From: an uncultured Desulfuromonadales bacterium
Lineage (GTDB): Bacteria; Desulfobacterota; Desulfuromonadia; Desulfuromonadales; Geopsychrobacteraceae
Direction of reading: 5' to 3'
DNA length: 20,137 nt
NCBI GenBank assembly: GCA_947259685.1
Contig: CAMYNC010000092.1
Location: 1-20,137, forward strand
Part shown: positions 7,952-16,867 of the stretch, one piece after another
Numbering within the stretch: position 1 is the stretch's first letter
Layout: every line of letters starts with the position of its first letter
Notes under the pieces: model-generated
What the model was told of the DNA's origin: nothing
The model's input: the letters and a program-made list of their open reading frames with translations, nothing else
Databases searched by the model: none
Made by a program: the position numbers and the translations under genes

Positions 7952-7979
7952 GCTATATCTTTAACCGTCATGCTGTAAA
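7952..7979 (-). promoter_or_regulatory. Candidate internal sigma70 promoter upstream of tssB
   Basis: Read on the minus strand, TTTACA (7974-7979; 5 of 6 matches to TTGACA) is followed by a 16-bp spacer and TATAGC (7952-7957; 4 of 6 to TATAAT). An A/T tract of eight bases (7977-7984) overlaps and extends upstream of the -35 element. Predicted transcription would start near 7945, leaving a leader of about 25 nt that includes the tssB ribosome site. The match is decent but such boxes occur by chance; no activator site is recognised. Confidence 0.35.
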
Positions 7980-8001
7980 AAAAATGTAGTCGCTGCATTG
8001 C

Positions 8002-9552
8002 TTAGACTAACCGCGCCGCTATCTCAGGTGCGGTGCAGCAGATCTGCCGCTTTAGCCGGGCAATGGCTGCATTCAGTAGGGCTTTTTCCTCGCCAGAAGC
8101 TTTTTTCAAGCAGCCCTGGCTCGTCTCAATGTGCAAGGACCAGATCTCGATCGCCAATTCCGGCTCCCAGATATCCAAAGATTGCGCCTCGACCTGGGTC
8201 GCCAGAGCTTCAAGCAGCGGCAGAGCAATCCCCGCTTTACCGCCTTCGAGACAGAGCCTGGCCTTGGCCAGTTGCAATTGCAGGCGTTGTTTTTCATCCC
8301 GCGCGGCACACTCCTTCAGCAGACTAAGCGCACCGGGGAGCTGTTTTTGCCGCAGCAATTTCCGGCCGTTCTCAATCAGCGCCTCAAGCTCCTGGGTGAA
8401 AACTTCTGTATTAACCGGGCTGGCAGCTGCGGGCAGCAGGCGCTCTTCTAGCCAGTTGCGGGTGCTCAGATCAGCAAAAGGATAATCGTTCTCAAATTGC
8501 AAGCTGGGCAATTCAGGTAATCTGCGCACCAAAACCAGACTCTGCTGAGTAATAAGCTCAGCCAGGTCAGCGCGGCCCATGCTTTGGGCGGCCTCGCTGG
8601 CAATACGCTGAAGATCAAGCAAAAATTGGCCGCCAGGTTCAAGAAACAGGCTTTCACAGAGACTCAGCAAGGCTTCGGGATGATTTCCTCCGGCAAGTTG
8701 CGCTAATTCGTTAAGAGCCGTTTGCCGTGGTGCAGGAATCCGCGTCTGGCGGTTTTCATTTGGTGGCAGTTGTAATGCCCCCCAACGCAAAGCACGGCTG
8801 AAGGCAATCGCCCGCAGTTCATCGTTGCTCCCGAGCAGGTAATCCCGGATCGCCCGGGTGGCGGTCACCAGATCGCGTTCAGAGGTGATTGTGCCCAGTT
8901 CAACCGGGGCATCGGCCAGCGTATTGGCTGCCAGCGATAAATTCCTCTGCGGCTGTGTTTCGGGCGCAGCGGGTGCCTCAGGGGCTGCTGCGACGGGTAA
9001 CTGTTCCAGTCTGCTGTCGAGAACCGCTACCAGGGAGGTCCAGCAGGGGGCTGAGTCGCCATAGGTATCCCGGATGGTTTGATTCAACGAGGCAATCAAT
9101 AACCGCAGTTCACGCAGCTGGAAGCCCTCTGCCTGAGCCATCTTTTGTCGCGCGTAGCCTTCCAGCTTACCGTTATTCAACCATTCCAGAGTCCGCACCC
9201 GCATCGACTCCTTTTGCGGATGAACGTTTTTTCCATAGCCATCGATCAGCGCCTGATAAACCCTGACAGCGTCAATAAGTCCTGCAATGCCTGAGCAGTA
9301 GGTTGCGGCCAGCAGCAGATATCCGGCCACCCGCAGGTCCTTACTCTGAGTCGAAAGAATTTCCAGACAAAGCTCTTCTACCCTGACGAAATCGTTGTTT
9401 TTAAGCTTGTCGATCTCCCGCTTGATCATTCCGAAATGATCGCCATAGCGAGGGTCTTCACCGCAACCGTTGCCGTTCAATGGATCGGCGATTTTCCGCA
9501 ACCATTCAGGTTGCGATGCCAACTCGAGCCCTTCGGCAGCCTGCGAACTCAT
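8002..9552 (-). CDS. tssA: TssA (ImpA N-terminal and VasJ-type C-terminal domains)
   Basis: Cap or priming protein that binds the membrane complex and baseplate and guides polymerisation of tube and sheath. The 516-residue product begins with an ImpA_N-type domain (about 15-170; conserved stretch KNNDFVRVEELCLEILSTQSKD followed by LLAATYCSGIAGL, with the ring motif TLEWLNNGKLEGY). An Ala/Pro-rich linker lies at about 186-203, and a helical C-terminal region resembling the VasJ family follows. Start ATG 9552 overlaps the tagF stop as ATGA, suggesting coupled translation. TssA proteins differ mainly in their C-terminal domain; the VasJ assignment is from pattern memory and less certain than the TssA call. 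No broken region is seen. Confidence 0.92.
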   Translation of the reverse strand: MSSQAAEGLELASQPEWLRKIADPLNGNGCGEDPRYGDHFGMIKREIDKLKNNDFVRVEELCLEILSTQSKDLRVAGYLLLAATYCSGIAGLIDAVRVYQALIDGYGKNVHPQKESMRVRTLEWLNNGKLEGYARQKMAQAEGFQLRELRLLIASLNQTIRDTYGDSAPCWTSLVAVLDSRLEQLPVAAAPEAPAAPETQPQRNLSLAANTLADAPVELGTITSERDLVTATRAIRDYLLGSNDELRAIAFSRALRWGALQLPPNENRQTRIPAPRQTALNELAQLAGGNHPEALLSLCESLFLEPGGQFLLDLQRIASEAAQSMGRADLAELITQQSLVLVRRLPELPSLQFENDYPFADLSTRNWLEERLLPAAASPVNTEVFTQELEALIENGRKLLRQKQLPGALSLLKECAARDEKQRLQLQLAKARLCLEGGKAGIALPLLEALATQVEAQSLDIWEPELAIEIWSLHIETSQGCLKKASGEEKALLNAAIARLKRQICCTAPEIAARLV

Positions 9553-10571
9553 GACAGCGCCTCGCGCCGACCGGCCTTATAAAGCACTTCCAACAAGCTG
9601 GTGGTTTCGCCAGCCAGCAGGCGCTTAAGATCTTTGCAGGTGAGTTCTTCCTGGGGTGCGATCAAGGGACGGGTCAGGTCCAGAACCGAGCCATCGTCGA
9701 TCTCAGCGTTGAGCAACTGCAACAGAAAGGACCCGGGCAGGGGTTTGAAAAACACCGTTAAGGCTGCCGGTTGTTCGGTACCAGCCCGGCTCCAGAAACA
9801 TTGAGCGCGCCAGGAACGATTTTCCAGCACCGACTCGATGATCTGCAGCCAGAACACCACGTAAGCCGTCTGCTCGCCGGAGGCCGGAATCGGTAGCCGA
9901 AGCCCCCAGTTGGTGCGGCTTGGACCACGCCGGACTACGGTTCTCAGGGCGCTGAACAGAGCGGCAAATAGGGCCTCTCGGTCTTCACTCCCGGCCTGAG
10001 GCAACACCTGTTGCCAGAGCTGCGGCAAAGAAATTTTCTCCAGCAGGGAAATCTGTTGTTCCAGCAGCTGTCGTTTGGTCAGACCGGTATCGCGCTGCGA
10101 GACTCCATCGACCCGGCTGGTGAGTAGGCTGAGTGGCTCGCTGGTCCAGTTTTCATGGAAAATCGCTTCGCTGTCGCGATAAAATTCCTGGTAGACCAAA
10201 GGCACCACCGACTGCATTTCGCGAAATAATTGTGCTTCGGCTGAAACAAAAATACTGAAGGGATAGTTGCGGCCGCTCTTGTCTCGGCTGGCGATCAGGG
10301 ACCCGGCCAGGGTGCGTTCCTGCTCGCCACCGATCAGCAGAAAATGATGGCGGGGAAAGTTGCGGTAAACCTCGGGAAAGCCATCCGGGTGTTTGCGGCT
10401 GAGCAGGCCGATTCCTTCCTGAAGCCATTTCTCAAAGGCCACCACCTCGCGGGAATTCACATTGTGGCGAATGAAATCGGCACGGATCGGCATCTTGCCG
10501 AAACACCCGGTCTGATCCGGCGACGCGATCCTGGGTTGAGATTTAGCAGTTTTGGAGAATAATCCGAACAC
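9549..10571 (-). CDS. tagF: TagF (ImpM/SciT family), T6SS post-translational regulator
   Basis: TagF-family proteins repress T6SS firing post-translationally, in Pseudomonas alongside the PpkA-PppA-Fha pathway. The N-terminus has the family motif TGCFGKMPIRADFIRHNV (about 22-39), followed by FEKWLQEGIG and the RNYPFSIFVS region characteristic of the TagF N-terminal domain. At 340 residues it is longer than the roughly 200-residue single-domain TagF proteins; residues from about 190 on form an extra region of unassigned function. It starts with GTG at 10571, supported by GAGGGAG about 8 nt upstream and by lack of any other start before the motif. It lies 23 bp after tssM and overlaps tssA by 4 nt. 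No kinase or phosphatase of the threonine pathway is in view. Confidence 0.9.
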   Translation of the reverse strand: MFGLFSKTAKSQPRIASPDQTGCFGKMPIRADFIRHNVNSREVVAFEKWLQEGIGLLSRKHPDGFPEVYRNFPRHHFLLIGGEQERTLAGSLIASRDKSGRNYPFSIFVSAEAQLFREMQSVVPLVYQEFYRDSEAIFHENWTSEPLSLLTSRVDGVSQRDTGLTKRQLLEQQISLLEKISLPQLWQQVLPQAGSEDREALFAALFSALRTVVRRGPSRTNWGLRLPIPASGEQTAYVVFWLQIIESVLENRSWRAQCFWSRAGTEQPAALTVFFKPLPGSFLLQLLNAEIDDGSVLDLTRPLIAPQEELTCKDLKRLLAGETTSLLEVLYKAGRREALS

Positions 10572-10594
10572 GTTTAAGGCTCCCTCGCAGCAGA

Positions 10595-13500
10595 TCAGAA
10601 CAGGTTGCTCGGCAACTCGAAGCCGGTAAAGATATTCGGATCGAAAAGGTTGTTTTCCCGATCGGCTTTAATCTTGAACTGAACAACAATCGGCTGTTCG
10701 CCCTCCGTTTTCAGCTCCCAGACATTCAGGAACTGAGTCCCACTCTGCCTTTCGATCTTGGCCTTATCCAGCAGATGAAAGATTCCCCAGATGCCATCCA
10801 CCTCAAGTTCAGCGCGAGCGGCGCCAGCACCAGCAATTCCATAGACCTTGGCATTGAACTTTTCAGCATCAGCCGACCAATGAAAGGGGCGCCACTCCTG
10901 GGGTTCGTTGCGGTAGCGGTAGACCTGACCGTTGGCCTCGAAATACATTTCACTCAACCCCCGGGTCGGCATGGGGTAGACAGAAAAACGGATTTCCGGG
11001 TCGTTGCTGCCCCGTCGGAACAGGCCGGAACTGATTTTTTCCGCTTGAGACAGGGAGCCGAGCAGTTCCTGATTGAAACCGGGGCCGAGGTTCAACCAGG
11101 TTTTCTCCTGCCAGGAACGCCGACCTTCTGAAATAAACGGTGCCAGTTGCCCTTGGACAAATGACCAATAGATGCCATCCTCCGGGCGGAAGAAGTCGGC
11201 CAGATCGATCAGAGCAGCATCGCTGCCTTCGCGATCGAAGGGAAACCGCCCCTGCAGCCGCTCCTTGTAGCTGGCCAAAACGGCCACTTTCCACTCACGC
11301 TGCAGGTCCTTGTTCGCCTCCTGCAGAATAATCCGCCAGGCATGACGAATCGGGGTAATCAGAATTTTTGAGCCCAGGCTGCGCGTGCGCGCCTCGATGC
11401 CGTTGAGCAGACTCGAGGTGGAAACCCAGCTTTTATAGAGTTCAGAACTGGCCCCACCGCCACTGAGGATGTTCGCTGCGTAGTCCTTTGCGCCGCGCGG
11501 AACATCGACCGCGGCGGCCAGCCGATCAAGCTCACTCTGTACGGTGGAGATGGCCAACAAATACTGATTGACCAGCAGGCTGACGGTCATTTTCTCAGCC
11601 GGATCAGCGAGTTTGCGCAGGTCTCGCAGTACCCCTTCAAGCTCGGCGACCGGTTGCCGGTTCCCGCTATCAGCACCGGGAACCGGTTCGGTTAGATTGA
11701 TATTCTGCGAAACACTACGCAGCAGTTCCCCGATCGGTCCATCACTGCGGGCCAGGAGGAGAATTTTTTTACTGGCGTCTGGCAGCGAATTAAACCCCTT
11801 GATCCACACCGACTCCAGCATGCTGAACCAGGCGTTGGCATAATTGCTGAAATATAGTTCGCGAATCTCTTGGGTCAAACGCTGGGCTAATTCCTTATTG
11901 ATGCTGCCCTCTTCCGGTTCCTCAACCGCCACCGGTTCTGCGGCGACAGCTTGCTCTTCCTCTACTGGTTGTGCTTGGTTACGGTAGTAGCCGATGACCC
12001 AGTCGCCGCGGCTGGCAGCGACAATGACATTGTCAATTTCCGGACCGACAAATTCATTCCAGCCCTTTGCCGTATAGATGCCAGGCAGGGTTCTGTTGCT
12101 GGTCATCACCCCAACCGCAGTGCCCTTGACCAGGTCATTCAGACTGCGATCTTTCAGGGACAGTTTGGCCTTACTCAGAATCTGCGCATACAGACGCTCT
12201 GCATTGGGCGGCGTGCGCAGTTGTTCGCGGGCTTTGGCAACAATTTCACTGCGGCTGGGCCAGGCCTTTGCCAGCATCGGATCTTCGGCAGGCAGCTGCA
12301 TATGCTCGAGATAGAGTCGGACCAAATCAGCTAATTGCTGCCCTGCGGCTGGGTCGAAAACCAATTCGGGATTGCCGCGCCGAATCTGTTCTTTCCAGAG
12401 CGCCACCAGGCGTGGGACAACAAGCGCCGGGTCGATCCGTTCGGGCTCAGACATCATCAGATAAATTTTAAGATCGCGATAATAGTCTTCGCGGATTTTT
12501 TCCTGCCCTTTATTTCCGGAGGCTTCCCATTGGCGGGCAAAGTTATCCAGGCGATACTCCAGGGCGGTCACCGTCGGCCGGAAACTGGTCTGCTCCAGCC
12601 CCTCTAGGAGGAGGCTGCGGGTCGGTTCTATCTGCTGATCTCCTTGATAAACACCGAGCATCAGATGCCAGGGCAGTCGCTCCCGATAGCTCAACAAGGT
12701 CTGATAATGTTCGTAGCCATCTGCCAGAGCAGTAAACGCCTGCTGCTGAGAGGGGGTTTCCGCTGTCAACTCCTGACGCAATGTCTGGGCCACCTCAGAA
12801 CCGTTGTTGATCAGCAGAGTATTGCTGGTCAGTGAGGTGCTGAGCAGCAACACCGCAGCCGTAATCGCCGCCAGGCAAGTCATCACCCAGGCAGTCTTGA
12901 ACCAACGATGTACCAGTTCACGGCGGCGGTTTTTACTCACTCCTTTGGCGTTGGGGAAAATCACCTCCTGAAAGAGTTTTTTGATAAAAAAGCTCTTGGC
13001 CTCTCGCCCTTCGCCGGCAGGCTCATTTTCTACGTAACCGAAAGCCTGGCGGAGATTGCCGACGATCCGTTGAATCGGGGTTCCCTCCTGAGTGGCGCTG
13101 GTAAAGTAAATGCCGCAGAAATGGGGTGTTTCCTGATATGGATTGTTCTGTACCAGGCTATTGATAAACTCCACCAGTTTGTCGGCGGTCGCCTGGAATT
13201 GCGCGGAAAAATCGAAAATTTCATGCTTGGCCTCAAATTTTCGTTCCATCGACAGCTTGCGCAGCCGCAGTTCACAGAGACGCTGATAAAGCTCAGCCAT
13301 CCTGGCTTCGAACCGGCTTGCTAAATCGCCATCAGCGCTGTTGCCAGCCAACCAGCCCCCCCAAACCTGATTTCGATCGGCTTCCCGCAGATCCTGAAAA
13401 TAGGCTTCGAAACCATGCAAGAGGTCGCATTTGGTTAAAACAATATAGACCGGGAAAACGCAGCCAAGCTGGGTGGTCAGCTCATTGAGTCGATCGCGGA

Positions 13501-14209
13501 TAACTTTGACGTGCCATTCCAGGCCAGCCTCATCGGCGGTGAGCAGGTCAGCCAGGCTGACTGCGACCATCACGCCATTTAGGGGAATCCGGGAACGGTG
13601 CTTTTTCAGCATGGTCAGAAAAGCCGACCACTCTTCGTGATCATCTTCTTCAGTGGTATAGCGACCTGCGGTATCGAGCAGCACCGCCTCGTTGGAAAAC
13701 CACCAGTCGCAATTGCGGGTGCCGCCAAACCCTTTGATGTCGATGTCACTGCCTTGCGCATAAGGAAAGTTCAGGCCCGAATTCCGCAGCAAAGTGGTTT
13801 TTCCCGCAGCTGAGGGGCCAATGATCATGAACCAGGGCAGCGCATAAAGTGCGGCGTTGCCGCGGTAGCCAATCCCCAGCTCGGAGGATTTAAGCGAAGC
13901 GATAGCCTCATCCATTTTGCTGCGCAGTTCCTCAATTTCCAGTTCGCGACCCGCTGTATCTCCCCCCTGGGACTGCAGTTCCTTTTTGAAGCGCGCAGCA
14001 CGCCGGCGCAGCAGCAGGAGCCGCAGCAGCCATACGCTGAGGGCAAACAGCAGAATGCCGCCGATGACGTATAAGCGCAGCCGCTCAGACTCGAGACCGA
14101 CATAAGGTCCGGCCCACCAGACCAGAGAGAGTAACAACAAGAGACCGACGATACGGCTGCCGGAACGTCCCAGCAGGTAAGCTTGTAAAAATATCAGAAT
14201 GTTTCTCAT
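10595..14209 (-). CDS. tssM: TssM (IcmF/VasK), inner-membrane scaffold of the trans-envelope complex
   Basis: TssM spans the inner membrane and crosses the periplasm to bind TssJ, forming with TssL the T6SS envelope channel. The 1204-residue product has two N-terminal membrane helices (about 19-36 and 46-66) and a cytoplasmic NTPase-like domain with intact Walker A GPSAAGKT (131-138), AVLLDTAGRY (175-184) and TKCD (259-262). A third membrane helix follows at about 439-460, then a long periplasmic part. The C-terminus carries the typical PIVVQFKI strand and a final FTGFELPSNLF. Not all TssM proteins retain Walker A, so its presence suggests nucleotide binding here. ATG at 14209 overlaps the tssL stop as ATGA. 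Length and domain order are normal. Confidence 0.97.
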   Translation of the reverse strand: MRNILIFLQAYLLGRSGSRIVGLLLLLSLVWWAGPYVGLESERLRLYVIGGILLFALSVWLLRLLLLRRRAARFKKELQSQGGDTAGRELEIEELRSKMDEAIASLKSSELGIGYRGNAALYALPWFMIIGPSAAGKTTLLRNSGLNFPYAQGSDIDIKGFGGTRNCDWWFSNEAVLLDTAGRYTTEEDDHEEWSAFLTMLKKHRSRIPLNGVMVAVSLADLLTADEAGLEWHVKVIRDRLNELTTQLGCVFPVYIVLTKCDLLHGFEAYFQDLREADRNQVWGGWLAGNSADGDLASRFEARMAELYQRLCELRLRKLSMERKFEAKHEIFDFSAQFQATADKLVEFINSLVQNNPYQETPHFCGIYFTSATQEGTPIQRIVGNLRQAFGYVENEPAGEGREAKSFFIKKLFQEVIFPNAKGVSKNRRRELVHRWFKTAWVMTCLAAITAAVLLLSTSLTSNTLLINNGSEVAQTLRQELTAETPSQQQAFTALADGYEHYQTLLSYRERLPWHLMLGVYQGDQQIEPTRSLLLEGLEQTSFRPTVTALEYRLDNFARQWEASGNKGQEKIREDYYRDLKIYLMMSEPERIDPALVVPRLVALWKEQIRRGNPELVFDPAAGQQLADLVRLYLEHMQLPAEDPMLAKAWPSRSEIVAKAREQLRTPPNAERLYAQILSKAKLSLKDRSLNDLVKGTAVGVMTSNRTLPGIYTAKGWNEFVGPEIDNVIVAASRGDWVIGYYRNQAQPVEEEQAVAAEPVAVEEPEEGSINKELAQRLTQEIRELYFSNYANAWFSMLESVWIKGFNSLPDASKKILLLARSDGPIGELLRSVSQNINLTEPVPGADSGNRQPVAELEGVLRDLRKLADPAEKMTVSLLVNQYLLAISTVQSELDRLAAAVDVPRGAKDYAANILSGGGASSELYKSWVSTSSLLNGIEARTRSLGSKILITPIRHAWRIILQEANKDLQREWKVAVLASYKERLQGRFPFDREGSDAALIDLADFFRPEDGIYWSFVQGQLAPFISEGRRSWQEKTWLNLGPGFNQELLGSLSQAEKISSGLFRRGSNDPEIRFSVYPMPTRGLSEMYFEANGQVYRYRNEPQEWRPFHWSADAEKFNAKVYGIAGAGAARAELEVDGIWGIFHLLDKAKIERQSGTQFLNVWELKTEGEQPIVVQFKIKADRENNLFDPNIFTGFELPSNLF

Positions 14210-14997
14210 TGCTTCGTTCCGGTCGGGCTTGGGTTGGACATTTCTTCCGCTTCGTTTTCAGGGGCGGCGGCCACAGCAGACTGACGAGCATGGCTGCTGA
14301 GTGCGTCCTTAGAGGCCAGAATGGTGGTCAAACTCGAATCGACCAGCTTTTCCACCGCCAGCGAATAGCCGAGGTAAGTGAAGAAGATAACCGATACGGT
14401 CACCACAGTGATGACCCAGTAGGGAACCTCACGGCGGACCCTGGCGATCAGCGGCACCGCCGGAACACCGGCCGGCGACAACCTCGGATCGATAACTCCC
14501 TGATAGCCTTCGATCTGGCTGCGCAGATCGACCTGCAGAGCCATCAGCGGCTCAAGACCTTTGATTTTGTAGATTCCCTCGAATCCCAGTTGCAGGCAGG
14601 TGTAGAACAGTTCCAGCAGGTCGGCGTTGGCTTCCCCCCCCTGACGGAGCTGAGTCAGGCGTTCAAAAAATCCTTCCCCGGCAAGGTGGTCGCCAAACAG
14701 CTCCAACTGGAGAGGCCGCCCCATCCATTCGAGACGCCCCGGCCAGTCAGAACTCAGCACCGCCTCATCAATATAGGCCGCCAGGGCATACTTGGCATCC
14801 CTGAGGGCTGTGCTGCCGATCTGACGCTCGAAGGCCAGCCGCTCCATGGTATCGAAGCCGGCGAGGATTTTTTCCCGATACTCAAGCTCGAGAGATGCCC
14901 CTCGGTCGCCTTTGGTGAACACCGCGAGCAAGGAAAAAATCGGCTCAGCGCATTCGAGTAACGGATTGGTACGGATCGATTCAGCGTTTTTTTCCAT
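14206..14997 (-). CDS. tssL: TssL (DotU/IcmH), short form with C-terminal membrane anchor
   Basis: Inner-membrane partner of TssM that recruits the cytoplasmic baseplate through TssK. The 263-residue product has the DotU cytoplasmic domain, with KYALAAYIDEAVLSSDW (about 69-85), LQLELFGDHLAGEGFF (about 96-111) and LLELFYTCLQLGFEGIYK (about 127-144). One transmembrane helix follows at about 192-214. The roughly 48-residue periplasmic tail is polar and carries no OmpA/peptidoglycan-binding domain, so this is the short TssL type; a separate anchoring protein is not seen here. ATG at 14997 has AGGA about 10 nt upstream. It begins 5 nt after tssK and overlaps tssM by 4 nt. Confidence 0.96.
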   Translation of the reverse strand: MEKNAESIRTNPLLECAEPIFSLLAVFTKGDRGASLELEYREKILAGFDTMERLAFERQIGSTALRDAKYALAAYIDEAVLSSDWPGRLEWMGRPLQLELFGDHLAGEGFFERLTQLRQGGEANADLLELFYTCLQLGFEGIYKIKGLEPLMALQVDLRSQIEGYQGVIDPRLSPAGVPAVPLIARVRREVPYWVITVVTVSVIFFTYLGYSLAVEKLVDSSLTTILASKDALSSHARQSAVAAAPENEAEEMSNPSPTGTKQ

Positions 14998-15002
14998 CGG
15001 AA

Positions 15003-16340
15003 TTATTCCTGAACAGAGACCAGATTTATGCTGGCAGCACTGAAACTTTGGGGTAAAAAGAGCGCCAGGCTGCGTTCGTCAAGGACCTTGTTCCAGAAGT
15101 CACCACGGGCTTCGATACGAAAGTATTCACAGCCGCTTTTGATGGACAGCTTATTCGGCGGGCGCTGGGTGTGCACAATGTGAATTCCCGGTAGAGCCGA
15201 AGCCACGGTGATTTCGATGGTCCCGCGCGAGCTGACTTTGATCTGCCGGGCGAAATCGGTAATCCAGATCGGATCTGCCGCTTCGAACAGGACCTCCAGA
15301 TAAAGACTGCACTGGTTCAAAGTTTGCTCATCGATATCGGCCACCGAGAGCAATGCGTCAGTCTCTTTGATCAGGTTAAGCGCCGCGGTTCGTGACGTAA
15401 GGGTGATATTGACCACCTCGCCCAACAGCTCTTCAAAGCGCCGAAACACCGGAGCAAGTTCGGCGTGTTGATAGGCAGGGATAGCTGCTGCTTCGCCATC
15501 AGGAGTAAACGCGCAGAGGCCGCCAACAGCCTGGCAGAGAATCCGGTAAAGCTGCTCGGGATGGAGTTCGGGGTGGCGCTGAAAATGCTGGAGCAAAGGA
15601 AAAATTGAGCTCAGACTGCGCAATAACATGAACTGGGCAGGATCGGTCCGGGCAAACTCAGAAGGCCCCCCGGAAAAGTTCGCTTTACGATCGTTAAGAC
15701 TGCGCAGGCGCGCGCTGATCCCCTCGATCAAACGATTGACCAGGTTCAGCAGAAAAGGCGCAGCCCCGATATGCACCACCGGCGGGACATAATCGGTCAA
15801 CAGCCGGTAACTGCCGTCACCAGAATTGACAACTTCAGCAATTTTCAGGGTAACGAATTGCTCTCGGGCCTCTTCGCCAGTCAGCAGAACCAGATTGGGA
15901 CGGGCCAGCAGCACTTCTCGCTCGCGATTATTATCATATTCATCGAGCAATGGCCGGTAATCTGCCCGCCAGGCGCTGAGCTGGGATCGACCCGGGTAGC
16001 CGGAGATACCCTCGACCTGCTGGTTCCCCGGAATGCCCAGGTACAACTCGACAGTCTGACCGCCCCCCGCCTGCAGTTCGCAGATCAGAGGCTGGTCCTG
16101 GCCGGCTTCGTAGCTGACCTGGCGGCCATCAGGGAACAGCACGCAGGCCTGTTGCAAGCGAAAGCGACCATTTTCAAGAGCCCTTTCATCAACGCCGAAC
16201 TCTATCAAACCCCAGGAAAATGGGTGATAGGCTCTATTGTGAAGTTGCTGGCTGTTTTCCAGATAACGGTCCCAGGCCTGAAAATGCTGTTGCCCGAGAA
16301 ACACCCCCTCGGCCCAGACGACCTTATTTAAATCCTTCAT
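15003..16340 (-). CDS. tssK: TssK (ImpJ/VasE), baseplate-to-membrane adaptor
   Basis: Trimeric adaptor that connects baseplate wedges to TssL and TssM, structurally like a phage receptor-binding protein. The 445-residue product opens with the hallmark KVVWAEGVFLGQQHFQ, followed by YHPFSWGLIEFGVD (about 40-53), and shows LPGIHIVHTQRPPNKLSIKSG-type sequence near the C-terminus, all typical of TssK. I use ATG 16340, with AAGGA about 10 nt upstream. The frame is open to a TTG at 16373, but that would overlap the tssJ stop and add residues not found in the family. It follows tssJ by 25 bp and precedes tssL by 5 bp. No truncation is seen. Confidence 0.96.
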   Translation of the reverse strand: MKDLNKVVWAEGVFLGQQHFQAWDRYLENSQQLHNRAYHPFSWGLIEFGVDERALENGRFRLQQACVLFPDGRQVSYEAGQDQPLICELQAGGGQTVELYLGIPGNQQVEGISGYPGRSQLSAWRADYRPLLDEYDNNREREVLLARPNLVLLTGEEAREQFVTLKIAEVVNSGDGSYRLLTDYVPPVVHIGAAPFLLNLVNRLIEGISARLRSLNDRKANFSGGPSEFARTDPAQFMLLRSLSSIFPLLQHFQRHPELHPEQLYRILCQAVGGLCAFTPDGEAAAIPAYQHAELAPVFRRFEELLGEVVNITLTSRTAALNLIKETDALLSVADIDEQTLNQCSLYLEVLFEAADPIWITDFARQIKVSSRGTIEITVASALPGIHIVHTQRPPNKLSIKSGCEYFRIEARGDFWNKVLDERSLALFLPQSFSAASINLVSVQE

Positions 16341-16365
16341 TTCCGCGAATCCTTTAGGGCCTGTT

Positions 16366-16830
16366 TCAGTCAAGAACCTCGATGGCGTTACCCTTCAGGT
16401 TCACCACCAGCTTGCTGGAAAACTTGCGCTTGAAGAAACCGTTAGCAACCGGCTGGATAGACCGCCAGGCTTCCTTTTCCGGCTTGCGGAAGATCGCCAT
16501 GACGCCCACATAGCGAGTTTGGGGGTGGCGTTGGTAAATCAGCTGTTTTTGCGAAGCCGGGTTGATGGTCAAACTCTCCTTGGTCAACAGGCTGTCGCCC
16601 AGGGTGACCAGATCCTTTTTCCAGAGGTCGGCAAAGCTCGCTTCATCGAAAGTCTTCTGTTCCGAGAGCTGATAAATATTCACTATCACCGGTAAGGGCT
16701 CACTTTGCTCGTTAAGGTTCAGGTTGGCTGTCGATGACATGTTGAGGTGCAGCTGCGAACCGGAGCAGCCGGCTGTCAGCAGAAGGCCCAAAGCAACCAG
16801 CAGGGCAGGCAGAAAACTGATTTTTTTCAT
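16366..16830 (-). CDS. tssJ: TssJ (VasD/SciN), outer-membrane lipoprotein
   Basis: Lipoprotein anchored in the outer membrane that holds the periplasmic end of TssM. The 154-residue precursor has a clear type II signal peptide: MKK, a hydrophobic run, and lipobox LTAGC with the lipidated Cys at residue 22. Serine follows the Cys, consistent with outer-membrane sorting. The mature part has the TssJ pattern LPVIVNIYQLSEQKTFDEASF, the DLVTLGDSLL segment, and the ending KLVVNLKGNAIEVLD. The start is ATG 16830 with GGAGG 8 nt upstream; an in-frame TTG at 16845 is rejected because it lies upstream of that ribosome site. It sits 37 bp after the tagH-like gene and 25 bp before tssK. Confidence 0.95.
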   Translation of the reverse strand: MKKISFLPALLVALGLLLTAGCSGSQLHLNMSSTANLNLNEQSEPLPVIVNIYQLSEQKTFDEASFADLWKKDLVTLGDSLLTKESLTINPASQKQLIYQRHPQTRYVGVMAIFRKPEKEAWRSIQPVANGFFKRKFSSKLVVNLKGNAIEVLD

Positions 16831-16867
16831 GGCAATATCCTCCAAACAATTTCATAAAAGGAGCTAC

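Noticed and set aside
16341..16373. Upstream TTG start for tssK
   Set aside because: It overlaps the tssJ stop and adds non-family residues; ATG 16340 with AAGGA gives the canonical N-terminus.
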